A stretch of 64,000 bases of DNA from a virus. The notes beneath the pieces are model-generated. The model ran no database searches and was not told the origin of the DNA. It saw only the letters and a list, made by a program, of their open reading frames with translations. Numbering within the stretch: the first letter of the stretch is position 1; the number at the start of each line of letters is the position of its first letter. The DNA is taken from positions 1-64,000 of the IMG/VR virus record IMGVR_UViG_3300036771_000052. One strand, given 5' to 3'. The position numbers were made by a program, and so were the translations under genes. Shown piece after piece: positions 53,532-61,470 of the stretch.

Positions 53532-54385
53532 TCCTCACCTGTGTAGTGGACGACTTGGATCGCGCCGACTGTGTTGTTGAGGGTCAGCGTGGTGTATTTC
53601 CCGGCGGAAAAAATGTACAAAACGTTATGGCCAGTGTGGTCACCAGTATTATCGAACACAAGATTGCAACCCTGGGGGACAATAATATCTAGAGCGTCTT
53701 CGTTGTAGAGGGGACGCAGCCGCAGATAAGAATATTTAGGGGTCCAGTAGTTTCGGGGTTTCCCGGGGTCCCTTCGGGAGGGAACCCCCCCGCTGTGAAG
53801 GAACCCTTGGAACCAACGATGGTATTCGGCTTCGGTTGCGGGTCGGAGCTGTTCCAACACGTACGCTTTGTCGCGTATGGCGGTTTCTTCCCGTACTGCT
53901 TCTAACTCTAGTTTGGCGCGTTCTTTAGCTTCTTGTTCTGTTTTCTCTTTGGCGTCATGAGCTAGACGAAGCTGTTCTCTTTGTTCTCTGTTCCACCGTT
54001 CCCTCTCTTCCGCTCTCTTAACGGACCGCTGTTGGTCTTCCCACCTGCGTATCCATTCTTGTTCGAAATTCCACCGTTTGTTCTTCTCCATGTGAACAAC
54101 GAACATGGTAGCCGCGGCGGTGAAGAGTACCCAGATGAGGAGCGCCCACCACGCGAAGCCGTTGATCACCACACCGGGAATGCAAGCCAGGAACGTTGGT
54201 GATACCACCAAAGCTCCTCGACGTATCGTCGCGGTTTTTGATAGTCGCGGCGGCCACACCACCGGCGGCGGAACAGGTTTTGCTTCTTCTATCCCGGCGA
54301 GACGGTTCCACCGTTCTAGATCCTTTTTGTCATCGTCGGTCAGAAATTTCCGCGGGTCGTCCTCTCTGTACCCCAGCTCCGCCAT
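53528..54385 (-). CDS. Membrane and coiled-coil protein (285 aa)
   Basis: Two hydrophobic segments at about 58-73 (LVVSPTFLACIPGVVI) and 76-97 (FAWWALLIWVLFTAAATMFV), then a long charged coiled coil at about 100-175 (EERERWNREQREQLRLAHDA) and a C-terminal beta domain (LRLRPLYNEDALDIIVPQGC). It resembles membrane-linked scaffolds but no family is recognised. Confidence 0.75.
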   Translation of the reverse strand: MAELGYREDDPRKFLTDDDKKDLERWNRLAGIEEAKPVPPPVVWPPRLSKTATIRRGALVVSPTFLACIPGVVINGFAWWALLIWVLFTAAATMFVVHMEKNKRWNFEQEWIRRWEDQQRSVKRAEERERWNREQREQLRLAHDAKEKTEQEAKERAKLELEAVREETAIRDKAYVLEQLRPATEAEYHRWFQGFLHSGGVPSRRDPGKPRNYWTPKYSYLRLRPLYNEDALDIIVPQGCNLVFDNTGDHTGHNVLYIFSAGKYTTLTLNNTVGAIQVVHYTGEE

Positions 54386-54386
54386 T

Positions 54387-54620
54387 TCATTTGCCTTTAC
54401 AACTCGGGTCCTGCGGGATCACCTTCAGACCACCATTATCCCATCCGCCGTTAGGGACACTGTAGAGACGGTTTCCATGGTCGCATGCCGTGGTTACGTT
54501 CTCCATGCCGGGGAGCGCGTTCGGGTTCAACTGAATGTACTTCGGTGTGTATGTGGCGTCGCAGCCGACGAGACAAAGCGTCACCAACACACCCATGGCA
54601 AGAATGAAAACATTCATCAT
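54387..54620 (-). CDS. Small lipoprotein (77 aa)
   Basis: MMNVFILAMGVLVTLCLVGC is a lipoprotein signal with lipobox CLVGC. The mature part is polar with two more Cys. The start at 54620 or 54617 is chosen by the signal; GTG at 54638 is an alternative. Followed by the membrane/coiled-coil gene, with which it may work at the envelope. Confidence 0.72.
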   Translation of the reverse strand: MMNVFILAMGVLVTLCLVGCDATYTPKYIQLNPNALPGMENVTTACDHGNRLYSVPNGGWDNGGLKVIPQDPSCKGK

Positions 54621-54931
54621 CCGTCTGGCCACTTCCACTCACCGAGAGGTATCTGAGCGGCTTTCTCACACGCCTCCGACAAACTCCACGCACGAACGGT
54701 TATCTGAAACGGGTCGGACACTTCGCTAGAGTCCTGTGACGGTTCTCCGGGTACTCTCGCGTAGCTCGCTTGGAGCGTCACGGAGAAGTGGAATTGATGT
54801 CCATCCTCCGGACTCTCGTTCTGGTCTTCTAAAGCTTGGCGTTCCGCGGTGACGCGGGGAAGTCGGCGATCGACAGGACCGGCGCGACGCCGCAACTCCT
54901 GAATCGCGCGAACCTTCTCCTTATCACTCAT
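54617..54931 (-). CDS. Small phage protein (104 aa)
   Basis: Unrecognised. A charged N-terminal helix (MSDKEKVRAIQELRRRAG) precedes a beta part FHFSVTLQASYARVPGEPSQ and a helix SLSEACEKAAQIPLGEW. Overlaps neighbours by four bases on each side. Confidence 0.75.
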   Translation of the reverse strand: MSDKEKVRAIQELRRRAGPVDRRLPRVTAERQALEDQNESPEDGHQFHFSVTLQASYARVPGEPSQDSSEVSDPFQITVRAWSLSEACEKAAQIPLGEWKWPDG

Positions 54932-55203
54932 GACTTGGCCGCTACCTCTTCATCGTGAATTTCTTGAGCTATAGACAAGACTGTCTTCGCGCAGGTCGCT
55001 TGGACTTCTTCCGGCATCTCCGCAAAATGATCCGCAGCGATGAATTCTTTAATCACGTACGTAGTCCAGCTTGGATAGTCGAGTGCCTCCCAAGCGCGAC
55101 CTCGATACGCCTTCCTCATCTGTTCTTTCATGAGACCAAGTGAGTTTTGGATATGCTCCACTCTGGCTAGTGCTAGCGCTTCTTTGTACCTGTCACTTGA
55201 CAT
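54928..55203 (-). CDS. Small helical protein (91 aa)
   Basis: MSSDRYKEALALARVEHIQN at 55203 is the likely start (GGGAG upstream), overlapping the gene above by 11 bases; the frame continues to 55299 without support. All-helical: TTYVIKEFIAADHFAEMPEE, QATCAKTVLSIAQEIHDEEV. Function unknown. Confidence 0.72.
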   Translation of the reverse strand: MSSDRYKEALALARVEHIQNSLGLMKEQMRKAYRGRAWEALDYPSWTTYVIKEFIAADHFAEMPEEVQATCAKTVLSIAQEIHDEEVAAKS

Positions 55204-55399
55204 GACCGAGCAGTCTCCCGAGTTCCTCGTTTGGACATATTTCGCCGGGGTCCAAAACAAAACTGTGTTCCTGACAGTTACCATGATGATCGAATGCACA
55301 CGGATTGGGATCGTAGAAGAGCTCTATAAACTCCGAGGGGACGGTGATGTACGCTGTACCAGCAGTGCTGTGTGTCTTGATCGTGATGTGGTCAGGCAT
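55193..55399 (-). CDS. Small phage protein (68 aa)
   Basis: Unrecognised; MPDHITIKTHSTAGTAYITV with two Cys (PCAFDHHGNCQEHSF) and a Cys near ICPNEELGR, possibly a zinc site. Start overlaps the stop of 55392-55751 by eight bases. Confidence 0.72.
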   Translation of the reverse strand: MPDHITIKTHSTAGTAYITVPSEFIELFYDPNPCAFDHHGNCQEHSFVLDPGEICPNEELGRLLGHVK

Positions 55400-55751
55400 C
55401 CCGCGCGTCCCTCCTCGCTTTCATTCGCAAACCATCCTCTACTGTGAATCCATTCACTGTCACATTCGGCGCGTACCTCTTAGCGATCTCAATTGCCTCA
55501 TCAAGCGTGAACTGTCGAGCTTCCCGCCACGACGGTGACCGCGACCACGGCTTAGCTTCTAGACACCACTTGCCGTGACGGTCAAGCGTATCCGAGGGAT
55601 TGAAACCGTCGGTGACGGAGTACCAGTCCGCTCCGTCACGGTGGCCTCGGAATTCCACGTAGATGGTGAAATGGAAATCTCCGGGAACACAAGACACCGC
55701 TACCCGCATGACCCGAACTGTCGGTTCAGGTATCTCCACTTCGGATGTCAT
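55392..55751 (-). CDS. Small beta protein, full-length paralogue (119 aa)
   Basis: GGAAAGCTAAAG sets the start at 55751: MTSEVEIPEPTVRVMRVAVS then CVPGDFHFTIYVEFRGHRDG. The first 40 residues are about 75 percent identical by eye to the small gene at 56456-56581. The C-terminal part has FTLDEAIEIAKRYAPNVTVN. Role unknown. Confidence 0.75.
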   Translation of the reverse strand: MTSEVEIPEPTVRVMRVAVSCVPGDFHFTIYVEFRGHRDGADWYSVTDGFNPSDTLDRHGKWCLEAKPWSRSPSWREARQFTLDEAIEIAKRYAPNVTVNGFTVEDGLRMKARRDARDA

Positions 55752-55872
55752 CTTTAGCTTTCCGTCTCTCCCGGCGATTTGTTCGACGTTTAGCTTTCCT
55801 ACCACTGCGGATCACCGCGACAGCGTCGGAATGTTTGGAGAACAGAGCCGCTAATTCTTGTATCCAGTTCAT
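55726..55872 (-). CDS. Small basic protein (48 aa)
   Basis: Starts at 55872 in an ATGA overlap with the gene above, MNWIQELAALFSKHSDAVAV, and ends in a very basic stretch (GRKAKRRTNRRERRKAKDD) that could bind nucleic acid. GGAAAACGCCGC lies upstream. Confidence 0.68.
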   Translation of the reverse strand: MNWIQELAALFSKHSDAVAVIRSGRKAKRRTNRRERRKAKDDIRSGDT

Positions 55873-56153
55873 GCGGCGTTTTCCAGCGCCGCTCGACAGA
55901 GCTCGGGGGTGTGGGTTTGTGTCGTCACATGCCACCCACGCTTACCGTTCTGCATCCCGGGGGAAATCATCTCAACCTCATCGAGACAATATTGATATTG
56001 TTCATCGATGAGACCCACAACTTTCGTCCCACACCGGTCACACGGTCCATAGGGTTGGACCACGGTCCCGGAGGAGCCGTCTACTTGTTCCACGGTGCGC
56101 CCGGCGGCGAAGAACGCTTTTACGGACGCTTCGAACAGTTCCTTGTCATCCAT
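55869..56153 (-). CDS. Small zinc-motif protein (94 aa)
   Basis: MDDKELFEASVKAFFAAGRT, then CDRCGTKVVG (C-x2-C) and a distal Cys and His pair (WHVTTQTHTPELC). Unrecognised. Coupled to both neighbours. Confidence 0.72.
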   Translation of the reverse strand: MDDKELFEASVKAFFAAGRTVEQVDGSSGTVVQPYGPCDRCGTKVVGLIDEQYQYCLDEVEMISPGMQNGKRGWHVTTQTHTPELCRAALENAA

Positions 56154-56463
56154 GAGGTGTCTCTTCTTTGGTCACTGTTATCGGAATCTTTCTGTCGAAA
56201 GCGAGGAGATCGTCCACCGCTTGACACACCGATCGCAGGTATGTGACGAACTCTTGTAAGTTGACGTGGAGACGTTCGTTCTCTACACGCATCCGAGTGA
56301 CTTTCTCAACGATCTGATCCACACCGTATGGTGCGGGTACTCCAGCGGCGGTTGCGATCTTAACTTGCGCTTCACCCATGCGTTCGTTGGCGTCTACGAG
56401 GTTCGTGACGAACTCGTTGTCGTTGTGAGGTTGTTGCTTCCAATCTGCGACTGGACTAGTCAT
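56146..56463 (-). CDS. Helical phage protein (105 aa)
   Basis: The start at 56463 (MTSPVADWKQQPHNDNEFVT) follows GGAAGG; the frame upstream overlaps another gene. ERMGEAQVKIATAAG and KVTRMRVENERLHVNLQEFV suggest a coiled coil. Function unknown. Confidence 0.72.
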   Translation of the reverse strand: MTSPVADWKQQPHNDNEFVTNLVDANERMGEAQVKIATAAGVPAPYGVDQIVEKVTRMRVENERLHVNLQEFVTYLRSVCQAVDDLLAFDRKIPITVTKEETPHG

Positions 56464-56581
56464 GCGGCCACACCTTCCGCAAATTACCCCGGTACGCCAC
56501 GTACAGGGTGAAATGGTATTCCCCGGGGATACAGGACACCGCAACTCGCATCGTCCGAACGGTCGGTTCAGGTATCTCCAC
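56456..56581 (-). CDS. Truncated paralogue of 55392-55751 (41 aa)
   Basis: GTG start at 56581 after GGGAG (seven bases). VEIPEPTVRTMRVAVSCIPG then EYHFTLYVAYRGN matches the start of the paralogue, then ends LRKVWPHD. Overlaps the upstream gene by 14 bases and the downstream start by eight. Probably a duplication that lost its second half; it may still be translated. Confidence 0.65.
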   Translation of the reverse strand: MEIPEPTVRTMRVAVSCIPGEYHFTLYVAYRGNLRKVWPHD

Positions 56582-56882
56582 AGTCCGACTCCCGAACTTC
56601 TTCCCATCTCGATCGAAGGAGCCGAGCTCCCTCTGATTTCAACCGGTCATACAGCGCGACCGCTTCCACCTCGTGGTTGCAACGCCACACCTTCCCATCA
56701 TGAAGTACCCCCCAAATGGGGGGACCGTCCTCGTCTATCTCATGCATTTCCACGACAGCTTTGAGGTCATCAGCGCAGCCGTAGAACGCTTTCTGCGACA
56801 AGCCGGTAGTCCGTCTCCCGTACTTGTACCAATTCTGGTAGGTTTCGCGGAGATGCTCGATCAGCGGTATCGACTCAGCCAC
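56568..56882 (-). CDS. Small phage protein (104 aa)
   Basis: GTG start at 56882 with GGGGAG seven bases before; VAESIPLIEHLRETYQNWYK, CADDLKAVVEMHEIDEDGPP and HEVEAVALYDRLKSEGARLL. Mixed alpha/beta with no known motif. Confidence 0.7.
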   Translation of the reverse strand: MAESIPLIEHLRETYQNWYKYGRRTTGLSQKAFYGCADDLKAVVEMHEIDEDGPPIWGVLHDGKVWRCNHEVEAVALYDRLKSEGARLLRSRWEEVRESDCGDT

Positions 56883-57486
56883 TGTGTGGCTCCCCGACGA
56901 CGGGTTTCGACACCCCAAGGTCCGCCGCCAATATCCTCACCAGACGTTCCGTCAGCTCCGGCTGATCAAACCCCGCGTCCCGGAGAATGGTCAGCGCGGT
57001 ACGTGTCGCGCGCCACAGAGGATCACTATCGTCGTACTCCGGGAACGCCACCGCCGGGGGGTCATGCGCTGTCACATGGTTAATAAGGTCAGTCGACCAA
57101 CCCTCCTCGTCTTCTTTGTGGAAGTGGCCGTGACCTTGCCAAAAGTATTGGTACTCCCCCGGAATCTCCCACTTATGGTCACAGGCGCTGCACTTGTACA
57201 CCGCGACATGCCGGCTTCCACACACGAGACAGTCAAGGTCGTCGCATCGATCCGGAGTCCGTGTGGCTTCGCCGCGGATACGGATATTTCCCCCGGCGAA
57301 AGCGATACGGCGCGGCTCCCGCGGATCGTGAAGATACACCGCATCCTCCGGCAGCGTGGACAACTCGGAATCCATGTCGGCGCCAGTGTCGAACAGTTTC
57401 ACCGTGTCGTAGCATCCACCATAACGGTGCGCGACGATCCACGCTTCCGCGCTCTCCGACCACCAAATCGGCGGCATCCTCGTCAT
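56875..57486 (-). CDS. Zinc-ribbon phage protein (203 aa)
   Basis: The start at 57486 shares ATGA with the gene above. Residues about 90-115 contain CDDLDCLVCGSRHVAVYKCS and ACDHKWEIP, a four-Cys zinc ribbon. A C-terminal helical part has TALTILRDAGFDQPELTERL. Unrecognised overall. Confidence 0.75.
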   Translation of the reverse strand: MTRMPPIWWSESAEAWIVAHRYGGCYDTVKLFDTGADMDSELSTLPEDAVYLHDPREPRRIAFAGGNIRIRGEATRTPDRCDDLDCLVCGSRHVAVYKCSACDHKWEIPGEYQYFWQGHGHFHKEDEEGWSTDLINHVTAHDPPAVAFPEYDDSDPLWRATRTALTILRDAGFDQPELTERLVRILAADLGVSKPVVGEPHSG

Positions 57487-57782
57487 CCCAACTCCATTAC
57501 GCCAGAGACCATGAGCCTCAGGTAGCTGTCGTCCGATATCCCACTGGACCGTATCCGGCAACCCGGCCGCCACACGATCCCGTTCGGAACAATCACGTCC
57601 CACAGATGTTTACCATCGTGGAACCCTAAGTAGCGGCAATCGACCGGTATAACAGTGTTATCTTCAAGTATGAGACGGACGTTCTTCGGTGGCTCAGGGA
57701 GAGAGGTCAGTTCTTCAATGTCTGCGGCACCGGTCAGCATCTTGCGGATACGCGTAAATATTAGCGACCCAGCTCCCCGCAT
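57483..57782 (-). CDS. Small phage protein (99 aa)
   Basis: AGGAGAGTC precedes the ATG. MRGAGSLIFTRIRKMLTGAA, then a beta part PPKNVRLILEDNTVIPVDCR and GKHLWDVIVPNGIVWRP. Unrecognised. Its N-terminal 23 codons overlap the end of the upstream gene. Confidence 0.72.
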   Translation of the reverse strand: MRGAGSLIFTRIRKMLTGAADIEELTSLPEPPKNVRLILEDNTVIPVDCRYLGFHDGKHLWDVIVPNGIVWRPGCRIRSSGISDDSYLRLMVSGVMELG

Positions 57783-58179
57783 GACTCTCCTTAAACAACA
57801 CCAAATGTCCGATCGGGATGAAGCTGTATGGTCTTCCTGTCATGAACTCCCAGCTGATATCGATGGTCCGCCGAAGATCGTCAGCGTTCTTCCAACCCCG
57901 AATGTGGAAGAACTTCTCCGGGTCCGACGTCGACACCAGACATGCGGCAGTCTCCGTCATCACCCAAAGCAGAGCCTCCCGCGGATCGGTACACGCTTCA
58001 CCGCGCGCTACCCGATCCGCGATCTCCTCACCGACGAACTGGTTTTCCTTCAATGTCAACTTTCGGTCCCACCGGGTCAGATGCCAGTGGGTGATCCCCA
58101 AGCTTCGCCACACCTCGCTGTCGCGGAGCGTGGGGATGTACTCCTCCGGGACTGTCAACAACTCACTGAAGTCGGTCAC
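57715..58179 (-). CDS. Phage protein (154 aa)
   Basis: Unrecognised. MTDFSELLTVPEEYIPTLRD, LTLKENQFVGEEIADRVARG and a hydrophobic C-terminal patch FIPIGHLVLFKESHAGSWVA. Overlaps the next gene by 68 bases, an unusually long overlap for this operon, in a different frame. Confidence 0.72.
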   Translation of the reverse strand: MTDFSELLTVPEEYIPTLRDSEVWRSLGITHWHLTRWDRKLTLKENQFVGEEIADRVARGEACTDPREALLWVMTETAACLVSTSDPEKFFHIRGWKNADDLRRTIDISWEFMTGRPYSFIPIGHLVLFKESHAGSWVANIYAYPQDADRCRRH

Positions 58180-58415
58180 CCTGCTTGCTCGACCCGCTCC
58201 ATCTCAACCGAACTACCACCTGGCGGCTCTTCGGTGTGAAGCCGAACCAGCTCCCGTAGGAACAGTTTCCCTATCCAGCGGACGTGGCTGAGCTTTCGGC
58301 TGTCGTGTCCTCCCGCTCGCGCCTCGATGGCGCGTACGGCGATGTCCAGCTTGGTGTTGTATTCGTGTACGTCGTCGACCAGCTGGTGACCCAGTCTGGT
58401 GAGCTCCTCGTCCAT
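58176..58415 (-). CDS. First gene of leftward early operon (79 aa)
   Basis: GGAGAGGAACCTG precedes the ATG. Helical product (MDEELTRLGHQLVDDVHEYN, then KLDIAVRAIEARAG). Promoter with TTGACA is 50 bases upstream, so it is the first gene transcribed from the repressed leftward promoter. Function unknown. Confidence 0.75.
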   Translation of the reverse strand: MDEELTRLGHQLVDDVHEYNTKLDIAVRAIEARAGGHDSRKLSHVRWIGKLFLRELVRLHTEEPPGGSSVEMERVEQAG

Positions 58416-58442
58416 CAGGTTCCTCTCCCCGTTGTGTTGGCG

Positions 58443-58494
58443 ACGCTACTCCCGGGTGGCAAAACCTGTCAACTCAGGGGTGGCATCTTTTGCC
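58443..58494 (-). promoter_or_regulatory. Leftward early promoter with operator
   Basis: On the minus strand TTGACA (58472-58467), 18-base spacer, TAGCGT (58448-58443). GGCAAAA (58458-58464) and TTTTGCC (58488-58494) flank the -35 as an inverted repeat. The element TGCCACCCCTGAGTTGACA matches the rightward promoter at 61317 in 17 of 19 bases. Confidence 0.68.
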
Positions 58495-58840
58495 GATTCC
58501 CGCCAACGGTGCCACCTGGCCGACGCCGACCCAAAGGGTCGAGGGTACTCGAACCAGAACAAGATCAAAGATGCGTAGGGGAGCGTGATCCTCAGCAGTC
58601 CTATGTGGACTGCGGTCTGTCCTTAGTGGACGGCTTCGGGACGTGTAGGGGACGCGGCAGGGTGAGAACTAGCGGGAACTGGAGGGAACCTCGTTGATCC
58701 TTATTAAGATGTATAGATGCAGGTGAAGGCCATGATCAGTGTCCGGAGACGCTGGCCACAGCCTTCCCCATTTTCCCAGTTTCCACTTGTTGAAGAAGTA
58801 CCCACATCTCAGAGAAAACTATCTCTGACCTGCGACGATG
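58495..58840. other. Non-coding region next to integrase, possible attP
   Basis: No gene is seen. CGACCC-AAA-GGGTCG makes a hairpin near 58525-58540. On the minus strand GGTTCGAGTACCC (about 58543-58555) resembles a tRNA T-arm, which would be expected if attP overlaps the 3' end of a host tRNA gene. CAGAGA-AAACTA-TCTCTG (about 58813-58830) is a hairpin at the end of the integrase transcript. Confidence 0.35.
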
Positions 58841-60007
58841 TTATCGTGAAGATCGCTCGGGACGCGTCAGGGACGCGCCAGCGCGAGCGAAAGCAGCGTC
58901 AACCGCATCCCGAATCCGATACTCCTGACCGGGACGCCGGTGGCCGTAGGTCTTCGCCACCAACGTCGCGTCCTTGTGACCCAAGTACTCAGCCACCGTC
59001 ACCATGTCGATCCCGGCATCCAACAACACCGACGCGTAGTAATGCCGAAGATCATGCGGGGTGGCATCAGCGGGGAACGCCGAGTCCCGCTCATGCAACT
59101 TCAACACGGCGGGATGGAACACCCGATGGTGATATATCTCCCGCGCGTAAGGACGTCCCGTGCTGGCGTGGAACAGCAACCCCTCCCAGCCGGGCCGACT
59201 TCCCGGGGGGAACGTGGCGATATGGGTGGACAGCTCCTCCGCCACCCTCTCCGGCAGCGGGATGGTCCGCTTGCTGTATCTGGTCTTCAGCTTCACCAGC
59301 TCGCCGGTGTCCGGATCGGACTGGCGTCGGATGCGGACCTCGCGGCGGAGGAAGTCAACGTTGTCCAGACACAGTCCGAGCGCTTCCCCGACGCGCAGAC
59401 CGAGGCCGGCTTGAACCACCAAGATGCCTCGATACCGAGGCCGGACGAAATCGATCAGCGACTCCACCTGATCATCTTCGAGGGGGACGACACGTTCGTC
59501 TTCGATCTCCGGGAGATCGATCGACGCGAACGGGTCGTCTTCCAACAGGTGGTCGGCGATGGCGGCGCGGATCGCGCTACGGACCATCCCGGCGATGATC
59601 CGTATCGTTGACGGCGCCAACCGTTCCCGCCGGCTTTTCAGCCACATCTTGGCGTCGGACACCCGGAGTCGGTTCAGCTGGCAGTTCCCGAACGGTGTCC
59701 CCTCAACATGGTTTCTGATGTCGCGTTCGAAGCGGTCGGCGGTCCGCTTGCCGTGGATTTGCATCTTGGACCAGTGGCGCATCCATTCGATGACGGTGGT
59801 TTTGTCGGCGTGGTCCACCCATCGGCCGCGGAGCATGCTGGACTCGATCTCGATGCGGCGTTTCTCGGCGTCACCCTTCTTGGTGAAGCTACCGCCGTCC
59901 TTCTCCCGGCTGTCTTTGCGGTATTTGACTTGCCAGCGCATGCCGGTGTCGCAGCGGTCGGTGGGGCTACCGTCTTTGTTATACCAGCGGTCTTTGACGT
60001 ATGCCAT
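58841..60007 (-). CDS. int: Tyrosine integrase
   Basis: Catalyses attP-attB recombination. Residues about 55-150 form the SAM-like core-binding domain (KTTVIEWMRHWSKMQIHGKR) and the C-terminal 220 the catalytic domain: GLGLRVGEALGLCLDNV (Arg I), HDLRHYYASVLLDAG (H-x-x-R), LGHKDATLVAKTYGHR (His and Tyr nucleophile). An N-terminal AP2-like arm-binding part precedes. AGAGGA sets the start at 60007. Divergent from the excisionase across 25 bases, so one control region serves both. Confidence 0.93.
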   Translation of the reverse strand: MAYVKDRWYNKDGSPTDRCDTGMRWQVKYRKDSREKDGGSFTKKGDAEKRRIEIESSMLRGRWVDHADKTTVIEWMRHWSKMQIHGKRTADRFERDIRNHVEGTPFGNCQLNRLRVSDAKMWLKSRRERLAPSTIRIIAGMVRSAIRAAIADHLLEDDPFASIDLPEIEDERVVPLEDDQVESLIDFVRPRYRGILVVQAGLGLRVGEALGLCLDNVDFLRREVRIRRQSDPDTGELVKLKTRYSKRTIPLPERVAEELSTHIATFPPGSRPGWEGLLFHASTGRPYAREIYHHRVFHPAVLKLHERDSAFPADATPHDLRHYYASVLLDAGIDMVTVAEYLGHKDATLVAKTYGHRRPGQEYRIRDAVDAAFARAGASLTRPERSSR

Positions 60008-60032
60008 CGGTGTCCTCTCATACACTGGGTGG

Positions 60033-60215
60033 ATGGGTGAGTCTGTGGAGACCTGGCTGACGCCGGTTCAGGTCGCCGAGGAGTTTCAGTTGTCGGTGAA
60101 GACGTTGGCTAATCAGCGGTGTCGGGGTGAGGGTTTTCCGTTTGTGCGCCTCCCTGGTGGTCGTATCCGGTACTCGCGGTCCGCGATTTCCAAGTATTTG
60201 GCTTCACGGCGGTGA
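60033..60215 (+). CDS. xis: Excisionase-like HTH protein (60 aa)
   Basis: WLTPVQVAEEFQLSVKTLAN then RLPGGRIRYSRSAISKYLAS is the winged helix of MerR/AlpA-type excisionases (HTH_17). It should bend DNA at attL/attR and steer the integrase to excision. ATG at 60033; no strong ribosome-binding site, so perhaps leaderless. Confidence 0.8.
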   Translation: MGESVETWLTPVQVAEEFQLSVKTLANQRCRGEGFPFVRLPGGRIRYSRSAISKYLASRR

Positions 60216-60240
60216 TGTGAGACCCACCGGCTACGTGGGT

Positions 60241-60588
60241 CTATTCGTGAGGGTCGACTAACTTTCCGTTGGAGGCGATGAGCCAGGGTCGCCGGGTAGG
60301 GTCGAGGCCGTCGAATTCTGAGTCGAAGACGAGGCTGCCGACGATCCGGTCGAGCGCTCGTCGCTGCTCAGAGAGGCTGTACCAGGTCGGTAGACGAACG
60401 GTTCCAGTGTTGCGATTGATGCAAAAGTCCTCACCTCGGACCAGCGTTTCGTCTGCGACAAAACGGACGTGGAACCGCTGACTGATGGTCAGACACTTCC
60501 CAAGAAATGCGGTCCCCGGGAAGGGGTAGAACTTCTGCAAAGCCTGTACCCCGGACCCTGCCGGTGAAGCTTCCTCCGCGCTTGTCAT
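60241..60588 (-). CDS. Unknown protein in immunity region (115 aa)
   Basis: GGAGGAACACACG precedes the ATG. FHVRFVADETLVRGEDFCIN and LIASNGKLVDPHE suggest a mixed fold; no HExxH or HTH is present, so it is not the usual ImmA partner of a repressor. May assist lysogeny, by place only. Confidence 0.7.
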   Translation of the reverse strand: MTSAEEASPAGSGVQALQKFYPFPGTAFLGKCLTISQRFHVRFVADETLVRGEDFCINRNTGTVRLPTWYSLSEQRRALDRIVGSLVFDSEFDGLDPTRRPWLIASNGKLVDPHE

Positions 60589-60699
60589 CGTGTGTTCCTC
60601 CCTGCTTGATGGGATTCTTTTCGATGTTCGGCGAAGAAGTTAACGTCGATCATGTGAGAAACACAATCCGGGGTCAGTTTTGAGCGTTGATTAGGCCGT

Positions 60700-61188
60700 T
60701 CAGTCGACGCCGTTCACTCGTTTGGGTTGGTCGGGTTCGGTCCGTCGGCGCATGGTAGAGACGATAGGTGTGGCGTCTGAGTCGTGGTGTGTGTGGAGAG
60801 GTTTCTGAGGTTGATTGATCACATTCGGTACACCCTCAACCGTGACTTGAGGGTTGAGGGTTCCGTTGGACCACCGACGAGACACCTCCGCGTTGGCCGC
60901 ACTCGCCTCAGCGAGCGCTCGACTCTGCCGCAGCAGCAACGTCGAAGCCGACATCTCCTCCCACGCCTGATGCTCCTTCACCGGGAGCAGCTGCTCGTCC
61001 AGGTTGAGCCGCTCCCGAATCTCCAGGAACCGGGTCACCGGAATCTTGCCTTGCTCCCACTTAGCCCACGACGTACGGCCGATGCCGAACATCTCACCCA
61101 TGTCGTCCTGATTGAGTCCAAGTCGTAGACGCGCCTCTCGTAGGCGCTGTCCCAGCAGCCGTGCAGGCTGTCCCAGCAGCGAGGTCAT
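60700..61188 (-). CDS. Cro/CI-type repressor, probable immunity repressor
   Basis: MTSLLGQPARLLGQRLREAR then LRLGLNQDDMGEMFGIGRTS is an XRE helix-turn-helix; the C-terminal 90 residues are low in structure with no LexA-like protease, so it should act without cleavage. ATAGGTGG precedes the ATG at 61188 (a start at 61224 is possible). It faces the rightward promoter at 61317 and probably binds the shared 19-bp element there and at 58443. Confidence 0.78.
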   Translation of the reverse strand: MTSLLGQPARLLGQRLREARLRLGLNQDDMGEMFGIGRTSWAKWEQGKIPVTRFLEIRERLNLDEQLLPVKEHQAWEEMSASTLLLRQSRALAEASAANAEVSRRWSNGTLNPQVTVEGVPNVINQPQKPLHTHHDSDATPIVSTMRRRTEPDQPKRVNGVD

Positions 61189-61316
61189 GCCACCTATCAT
61201 CTCTGTAGACCACTGGGAAAGCAAGCATCAACACGACCAAACTGCCACCGTGATCCACTCTTGACCTGCGGTTTTACCGATCATCGGCGTCGCTTGCTAC
61301 CTAGAACGGAAAAATA

Positions 61317-61359
61317 TGCCGCCTCTGAGTTGACATGTCGGCGCGAAGCCGTCTAGTGT
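61317..61359 (+). promoter_or_regulatory. Rightward promoter of hairpin array
   Basis: TGCCGCCTCTGAGTTGACA, with TTGACA at 61330-61335, 18-base spacer and TAGTGT at 61354-61359. Both the upstream 19-bp element and the 18-base spacing equal those of the leftward early promoter, so one regulator should control both. Confidence 0.68.
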
Positions 61360-61367
61360 TCGAGTTA

Positions 61368-61405
61368 CGAGGTGATCGACGACCCCGAATCGGAGGATCA
61401 CCTCG
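61368..61405 (+). repeat. Hairpin at start of array transcript
   Basis: CGAGGTGATC/GATCACCTCG perfect 10-bp stem, 18-base loop. It lacks the conserved core of the array units and begins about nine bases after the -10 element, so it may cap the 5' end of the transcript. Confidence 0.6.
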
Positions 61406-61470
61406 AAGACTTGGGAGGCGGAAGTCAAACTCAGGTGGCCACACAGAGGCTGAGGTGTTGCGCCAAGCAA

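Noticed and set aside
58717-59611. Plus-strand frames opposite the integrase
   Set aside because: Shadow frames; all integrase catalytic motifs are on the minus strand.
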